Source: Limosilactobacillus reuteri
GTDB lineage: Bacteria; Bacillota; Bacilli; Lactobacillales; Lactobacillaceae
Length of the DNA stretch: 64,000 nucleotides
Reading direction: 5' to 3'
NCBI RefSeq assembly: GCF_020784725.1
Contig: NZ_JAJGTZ010000044.1
Coordinates: 186,001 to 250,000, forward strand
The notes under the pieces are model-generated. The model saw only the letters and a program-made list of their open reading frames with translations, made no database searches and had not been told where the DNA came from. How positions within the stretch are numbered: the stretch's first letter is position 1; each line of letters begins with the position of its first letter. Shown piece by piece: positions 59,957-64,000 of the stretch. The position numbers and the translations under genes are program-made.

Positions 59957-60064
59957 TTATTATTCTAAATATTATGTAAACTAAGATATTTAGTCATTTT
60001 CCTAATAGACTTAGAAATATAATTTATTAGGATTAAAGTAACAAAAAGTATTGGATGTGACTAA

Positions 60065-60955
60065 ATGAATATAAAAAGTGTCTCGAAGAAGCAATTATGG
60101 GGAATTGAATTAAATCTGATTTCTCTCCTATTTAGTAGTATTAGTCCGGTTCTTAATAAATTTTCACTTACTAGTTTAAGTCCGGTTGTTGGAGGAATTT
60201 TCACTAGTGCGTTTGCCACAATTTTTACCTTTGCAACAATTCTCATTACTCGTCAGCATGTTTCTTTGACCAATCTTAAGAGTCTGTGGCTATGGCTTTT
60301 GGGTGGAACAAATGCAATTGGAATTATTCTTCAATACATTGCCCTCTCAACCCTAAGTCCAATCACAGTTACCCTTATCGCTCGGATGTATTTAGTTTAC
60401 GTTTTCTTCCTATCTTATATCTTCTTAAAAGAAAAGATTACAAAGTGGGATTACTTAGCAATTATTCTTTGCATTCTCGGTTCTTTCTTTATTTCAGGAA
60501 GCCGTCTTCAATTTAGTGATAACCTTCTTGGACTGATATGTGCATTCATCTACCCCCTAATGTATGCCGCCAACAATATCGTGGCTAAATATCTAGTTAG
60601 TAACGAAGAGCCAAATAATGTTTTGTTCTTTAACCATTTTACTTCAGCTCTTCTACTTTTCTTCTATGCTCTCATGACAGGAACATCATTTAACCATATT
60701 TCTAGTCAAGCAGTTGCATTTAACTTTGGCGGGGCATTCTTCAATGGTTTCATGTCCCTACTTCTTTTCTATACTAGTTTACAGTTTATTACAGCTGGTA
60801 AAGCAAATATTGTTCGTGCGCTTGGCCCAGTAATTGTTATTATTTACTCTTCCTTCTTCTTTCCGGTTCAGATAACCCCTACCCTGATTTTAGGAGCTAT
60901 TCTCGTAATTTTGGCAAGTACAATTGTTACCTTTACAAGACCACATCAAGAATAA
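60065..60955 (+). CDS. EamA-family (DMT superfamily) transporter
   Basis: The 296-aa protein has ten hydrophobic segments in two EamA repeats (about residues 10-145 and 155-290). Second-repeat features include GLICAFIYPLMYAANNIVAKYL and VRALGPVIVIIYSSFFFP. Such carriers export metabolites, nucleosides or amino acids; the substrate is unknown. It stands alone with a terminator after it. Confidence 0.88.
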   Translation: MNIKSVSKKQLWGIELNLISLLFSSISPVLNKFSLTSLSPVVGGIFTSAFATIFTFATILITRQHVSLTNLKSLWLWLLGGTNAIGIILQYIALSTLSPITVTLIARMYLVYVFFLSYIFLKEKITKWDYLAIILCILGSFFISGSRLQFSDNLLGLICAFIYPLMYAANNIVAKYLVSNEEPNNVLFFNHFTSALLLFFYALMTGTSFNHISSQAVAFNFGGAFFNGFMSLLLFYTSLQFITAGKANIVRALGPVIVIIYSSFFFPVQITPTLILGAILVILASTIVTFTRPHQE

Positions 60956-60962
60956 TTATACT

Positions 60963-61010
60963 TTAAAAGCATCAGATTTCTTCACAAGGAGAATTCTGAT
61001 GCTTTTATTA
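60963..61010. terminator. Bidirectional intrinsic terminator
   Basis: Stem AAAAGCATCAGA/TCTGATGCTTTT lies between the convergent EamA gene and narI. Confidence 0.85.
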
Positions 61011-61034
61011 TGTCTTGCTATATCTTCTTATATA

Positions 61035-61724
61035 TTAATAAATTCTTGCGCGGCGACGATAAACGATAAAACGACGGAAAATGTATTGCCAAGGTAGCGT
61101 TAAAGCGTGAACCAACCGGGTGTATGGGAAGTAGCCAAAAATTGCTAATCCGCAAAGAACGTGGATTTTATAAATTAATGGCACTGAACGCATTAATTGC
61201 CATTGAGGATTAAGAAGGAATAGACTTCTTGCCCATGGGCTAATTGTTGTCCGATAGTTGTAATCAATAAATGCCCCCGTAATCGTACATGCTAAGCCTA
61301 ATGCAATCGTAATTAGCAAAGCCCAGTCGACAATAATATCATTGATATCACTTGTCTTATAAACACGAGAACAAGTCATTCGCCGATAAGTCAAAATCGC
61401 AATTCCCACAAATGCAAGGATCCCTGCTGGAATTCCCATCATTAATGAACCAAAGATGTGGTACATATGGTCAGTAATGCCAAAGTAAGCTGTCCAACTT
61501 GCCGGAATAAACATTCCTAAGCAGTGACCAAAGAAAGCTAAAATAATTCCAATGTGGAAAGTAACGCTTCCGATCATTAACCATTTCTTTTCAAAAAGTT
61601 CGCTTGATTTAGCAGTAATTGAGGGATGGAAATATTTAAATCTAACAAATGTTCCAATGAAAAATGATGCCAGCATTATATATGGATAAATAACCCATAA
61701 GAAAATTGCCCAGCCATTATACAT
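61035..61724 (-). CDS. narI: Respiratory nitrate reductase gamma subunit (cytochrome b)
   Basis: NarI takes electrons from quinol through two b hemes and passes them to NarH. The 229-aa membrane protein has five TM segments. Heme-ligand histidines are seen in FHIGIILAFFGHCLGMF and in the C-terminal KIHVLCGLAIFGYFPYTRLVHALTLP. It starts at ATG behind GGAGGT, overlapping narJ by 8 bp; an upstream in-frame ATG lies inside narJ. Function needs external or endogenous heme and menaquinone, which lactobacilli often lack. Confidence 0.94.
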   Translation of the reverse strand: MYNGWAIFLWVIYPYIMLASFFIGTFVRFKYFHPSITAKSSELFEKKWLMIGSVTFHIGIILAFFGHCLGMFIPASWTAYFGITDHMYHIFGSLMMGIPAGILAFVGIAILTYRRMTCSRVYKTSDINDIIVDWALLITIALGLACTITGAFIDYNYRTTISPWARSLFLLNPQWQLMRSVPLIYKIHVLCGLAIFGYFPYTRLVHALTLPWQYIFRRFIVYRRRARIY

Positions 61725-62295
61725 CTTCTTGCACCTCCATTTTAATACACGAACCAATTAGTGAGCGTGTAAGTCTAATTAACTGAATATAGGGACTATC
61801 ACTATCTGTCACTGCATTTTTTAAAAGAGTATAAGTTCCATCTTCAATCACACTTAATGCTAATTGGATATCCTGACGCCGCGGATCATTAGCATAATCG
61901 CCATATGCTAGAAATTCTAGCAATAAAGGCAAATAATCTGAAAGTTCACTAGTTGCTTCTGATATACCAAACATCTCATATAGCATTTTCAACCGTGCTA
62001 AAATGGTTCCTCGTTCACGGGAATCAGTCATCTTATAATATGACATATAAAGGGTATAACGTCGGTTCATTTCAAAAAGGTGAGTGTACATCTCTTGGAC
62101 TTCGATTGGAGATAGCGCGGCTAATTCATCAAAGAGGCTTAATAATTCTCCCCGTGTTGCAGTTGATAATGAGTTATCTGTAAGTAATAATTGACGAATC
62201 TCTGGTGAAAATGTTTCTGCATCAGGATAGTCAATCAAGCGTGAAAGAATAGCAAATGCATCTTTTAAATCTGTTAATCGTCTAAAATCAATCAC
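61717..62295 (-). CDS. narJ: Nitrate reductase molybdenum cofactor assembly chaperone
   Basis: NarJ binds NarG and allows cofactor insertion and membrane docking. The 192-aa helical TorD/NarJ-like protein starts IDFRRLTDLKDAFAILSRLIDYPDAETF and has the QEMYTHLFEMNRRYTLYMSYYK segment near residue 70. The start is GTG, 7 nt after GGGGGA and overlapping the narH stop by 8 bp. A longer in-frame extension upstream lies inside narH and looks unlike NarJ. Confidence 0.92.
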   Translation of the reverse strand: MIDFRRLTDLKDAFAILSRLIDYPDAETFSPEIRQLLLTDNSLSTATRGELLSLFDELAALSPIEVQEMYTHLFEMNRRYTLYMSYYKMTDSRERGTILARLKMLYEMFGISEATSELSDYLPLLLEFLAYGDYANDPRRQDIQLALSVIEDGTYTLLKNAVTDSDSPYIQLIRLTRSLIGSCIKMEVQEDV

Positions 62296-63847
62296 GCCAA
62301 ATCCCCCCATAGAAACTATCAGCATAAATCTGATTAGTTGATTTGCCAGCTTCTGCCTTCTTAAACATACTCTTGTGTTGGGGAGCCAATGCACAGCCTT
62401 CACATTCATCATAACCAAGACTACCTTGCTCGGTTTGTGCATCTTCCATTTCTGCCTTTTGGCTACTTGGGATAACAAAGCGGTCTTCATATTTAGCAAT
62501 TGCCAGTAAACGATAAAGTGATGTTGCCCGCTCTTCTGTTAAGTCAACTCGTTCTAGTTTACTGCTATCAAAATCCCGACCGCTAGTCTTAGCACGCATG
62601 TATAGCCGCATCATTGCAAGTTTATATAAGGCTTTCTTGATGACAGGAACGTTCCCAGCAGTTAATAGACTTGCCAAGTATTGCACAGGCACCCGCATTT
62701 GATCGATTCCTGGGAAGATCATTTCAGGATTCTTGATTGAGTCCCGTCCTTCAAAATAGCTCATAACTGGTGATAGCGGTGGAATATACCAAACCATTGG
62801 CATTGTCCGGTATTCAGGATGAAGTGGAAAGGCAATCTTTTCTTTTACTGCCATTTTATAGATTGGCGACTTTTGTGCTGCTTCAATCATCTCTTCAGAA
62901 ATACCATCCTTGAGTGCTTGTTTAATAATTTTTGGATCATTGGGATCAAGGAATAAACTTAGTTGTGCTTCATACAGCTTACTTTCATCAGGAGTTGAAG
63001 CAGCCTCTTCTACTTGATCAGCATCGTATAAAATAGCACCAATATATCGAATCCGACCGACACAGGTTTCAGCACAAACAGTTGGTTGACCTTCTTCAAT
63101 TCGTGGATAACAAAAAGTACATTTTTCAGCCTTGTGAGTCTTCCAATTAAAGTAGACTTTCTTATATGGGCATCCAGTCATGCAAAAACGCCATCCCCGA
63201 CAACGTTCTTGGTCTACTAAAACAATCCCATCTTCGTCTCGTTTGTACATTGCACCTGATGGACAAGAGGCTACACATGGAGCATTTAAACAGTGTTCAC
63301 ATAATCGGGGAAGATACATCATAAATGCCTGTTCAAAGTTATTCTTGATGTCCCCTTCAATTTTTTGCATATTAGGATCTTGTTGAACATATTCAGTTGA
63401 TCCTGCTAAGTCATCATCCCAGTTAGGGCCGGTTGTTAATTCCATCCCTTCACCAGTAATTTGCGACTTAGGGCGAGCAACAGGTTGATGCTTTTGTTCG
63501 GGGCCAAATAACGTCTTGTAATCATAGGTCCATGGTTCATAGTAGTTATCTAGCTCTGGCATATCATTATTGTAAAAGATCTTACCAAGAGCGATTTTGT
63601 TTAGTTTATTTCCTGCACGTAATTTAAGTTTACCTTTTGAATTTAATGTCCAACCACCATGGTATTGATCTTCATCTTCCCAGCGTTTTGGATAACCGAC
63701 ACCTGGCTTAGTTTCAACATTGTTAAACCACATGTATTCAGCTCCCGGTCGATTTGTCCAAGTATTTTTACAAGTCACTGAACAGGTATGACAACCAATA
63801 CACTTATCGAGGTTTAAGACCATACTGATTTGTGCTTTAATCTTCAC
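62288..63847 (-). CDS. narH: Respiratory nitrate reductase beta subunit (iron-sulfur)
   Basis: NarH wires electrons from NarI to NarG through [4Fe-4S] clusters and one [3Fe-4S]. The 519-aa protein has Cys ligands in CIGCHTCSVTC (residue 16 onward), CEHCLNAPCVASCPSG near 183, CRGWRFCMTGCPYKK near 216 (Trp replaces one Cys, as in the [3Fe-4S] cluster of NarH) and KCTFCYPRIEEG. The start is GTG, overlapping the narG stop by 11 bp. Confidence 0.96.
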   Translation of the reverse strand: MKIKAQISMVLNLDKCIGCHTCSVTCKNTWTNRPGAEYMWFNNVETKPGVGYPKRWEDEDQYHGGWTLNSKGKLKLRAGNKLNKIALGKIFYNNDMPELDNYYEPWTYDYKTLFGPEQKHQPVARPKSQITGEGMELTTGPNWDDDLAGSTEYVQQDPNMQKIEGDIKNNFEQAFMMYLPRLCEHCLNAPCVASCPSGAMYKRDEDGIVLVDQERCRGWRFCMTGCPYKKVYFNWKTHKAEKCTFCYPRIEEGQPTVCAETCVGRIRYIGAILYDADQVEEAASTPDESKLYEAQLSLFLDPNDPKIIKQALKDGISEEMIEAAQKSPIYKMAVKEKIAFPLHPEYRTMPMVWYIPPLSPVMSYFEGRDSIKNPEMIFPGIDQMRVPVQYLASLLTAGNVPVIKKALYKLAMMRLYMRAKTSGRDFDSSKLERVDLTEERATSLYRLLAIAKYEDRFVIPSSQKAEMEDAQTEQGSLGYDECEGCALAPQHKSMFKKAEAGKSTNQIYADSFYGGIWRD

Positions 63848-64000
63848 TCCAGTTCACCTTCTTCAGTTTTCTTACATTTGCATAAAGGTCACGTTGGTTT
63901 CCGGTTGGCCCGTAGTAATTCCAACCGTAACTCAATTGTCCATATCCACCGACCATATGTGTTGGCTTAACGTGGATTTGCGTTGGTGCATTATGCGATC
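63837..64000 (-). CDS. narG: Respiratory nitrate reductase alpha subunit, C-terminal end (cut by window edge)
   Basis: The reading frame open to the right edge ends IHVKPTHMVGGYGQLSYG, then WNYYGPTGNQRDLYANVRK and WSED-stop, matching the C-terminus of NarG. The catalytic Mo-bis-MGD part lies outside the window. The stop overlaps the narH start. Confidence 0.9.
   Translation of the reverse strand, partial: SHNAPTQIHVKPTHMVGGYGQLSYGWNYYGPTGNQRDLYANVRKLKKVNWSED

Overview
The window looks like chromosomal DNA of a heterofermentative lactobacillus, most probably Limosilactobacillus reuteri. The supporting signs are low GC, lactobacillar gene families, a GH68 fructansucrase with a Pro-x-x repeat tail and LPXTG anchor that closely resembles L. 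reuteri inulosucrase, a nucleoside deoxyribosyltransferase, and a FabT-type fatty-acid locus. No rRNA, prophage or CRISPR array is present. The species call comes from recognising proteins, not from a search.

Layout. Positions 1-28 kb hold housekeeping and small accessory genes: an eroded CarB paralogue cut by the left edge, RqcH, DegV, an HD phosphohydrolase, a GT8 glycosyltransferase, the UPF0210/UPF0237 pair, a LysR/flavodoxin pair, an MFS exporter next to a CopY-like repressor with a perfect cop box, a CorC-type membrane protein, an AarF/UbiB kinase, two CrcB fluoride channel subunits, a UvrA2-type ABC ATPase, and an unpartnered DXS. Positions 28-43 kb hold an LPXTG surface protein; an amino-acid permease preceded by a threonine-rich leader peptide with mutually exclusive hairpins (a classical ribosome-mediated attenuator, the most striking regulatory element here); a DRGH nuclease; an unrecognised PLD-like/P-loop ATPase; DUF3290/DUF421 membrane proteins; a nucleoside deoxyribosyltransferase; an esterase; a DsbA-family protein; and an ISL3-type insertion sequence with an intact 8-bp target duplication but a broken transposase.

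Positions 43.0-43.9 kb hold eight tRNA genes on the minus strand (Gln, Val, Glu, Gly, Pro, Leu, Gly, Glu). From 44.1 to 53.9 kb runs a 13-gene type II fatty-acid synthesis operon, transcribed leftward: fabZ, fabT, fabH, acpP, fabD, fabG, fabF, accB, fabZ, accC, accD, accA, fabI. It starts at a consensus promoter covered by three FabT-like operators, with a fourth operator in front of fabT. A second, identical tRNA-Pro gene lies just upstream in the opposite orientation.

Positions 54-64 kb hold a XerS-like recombinase, a 52-aa zinc-ribbon protein, the cell-wall inulosucrase with a LacI-type operator, a patatin-like lipase, a catalytic-domain-only tyrosine recombinase, an EamA transporter, and the distal part of a respiratory nitrate reductase operon (narG end, narH, narJ, narI) running off the right edge. 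Most transcription units are closed by strong intrinsic terminators, many of them shared by convergent genes.
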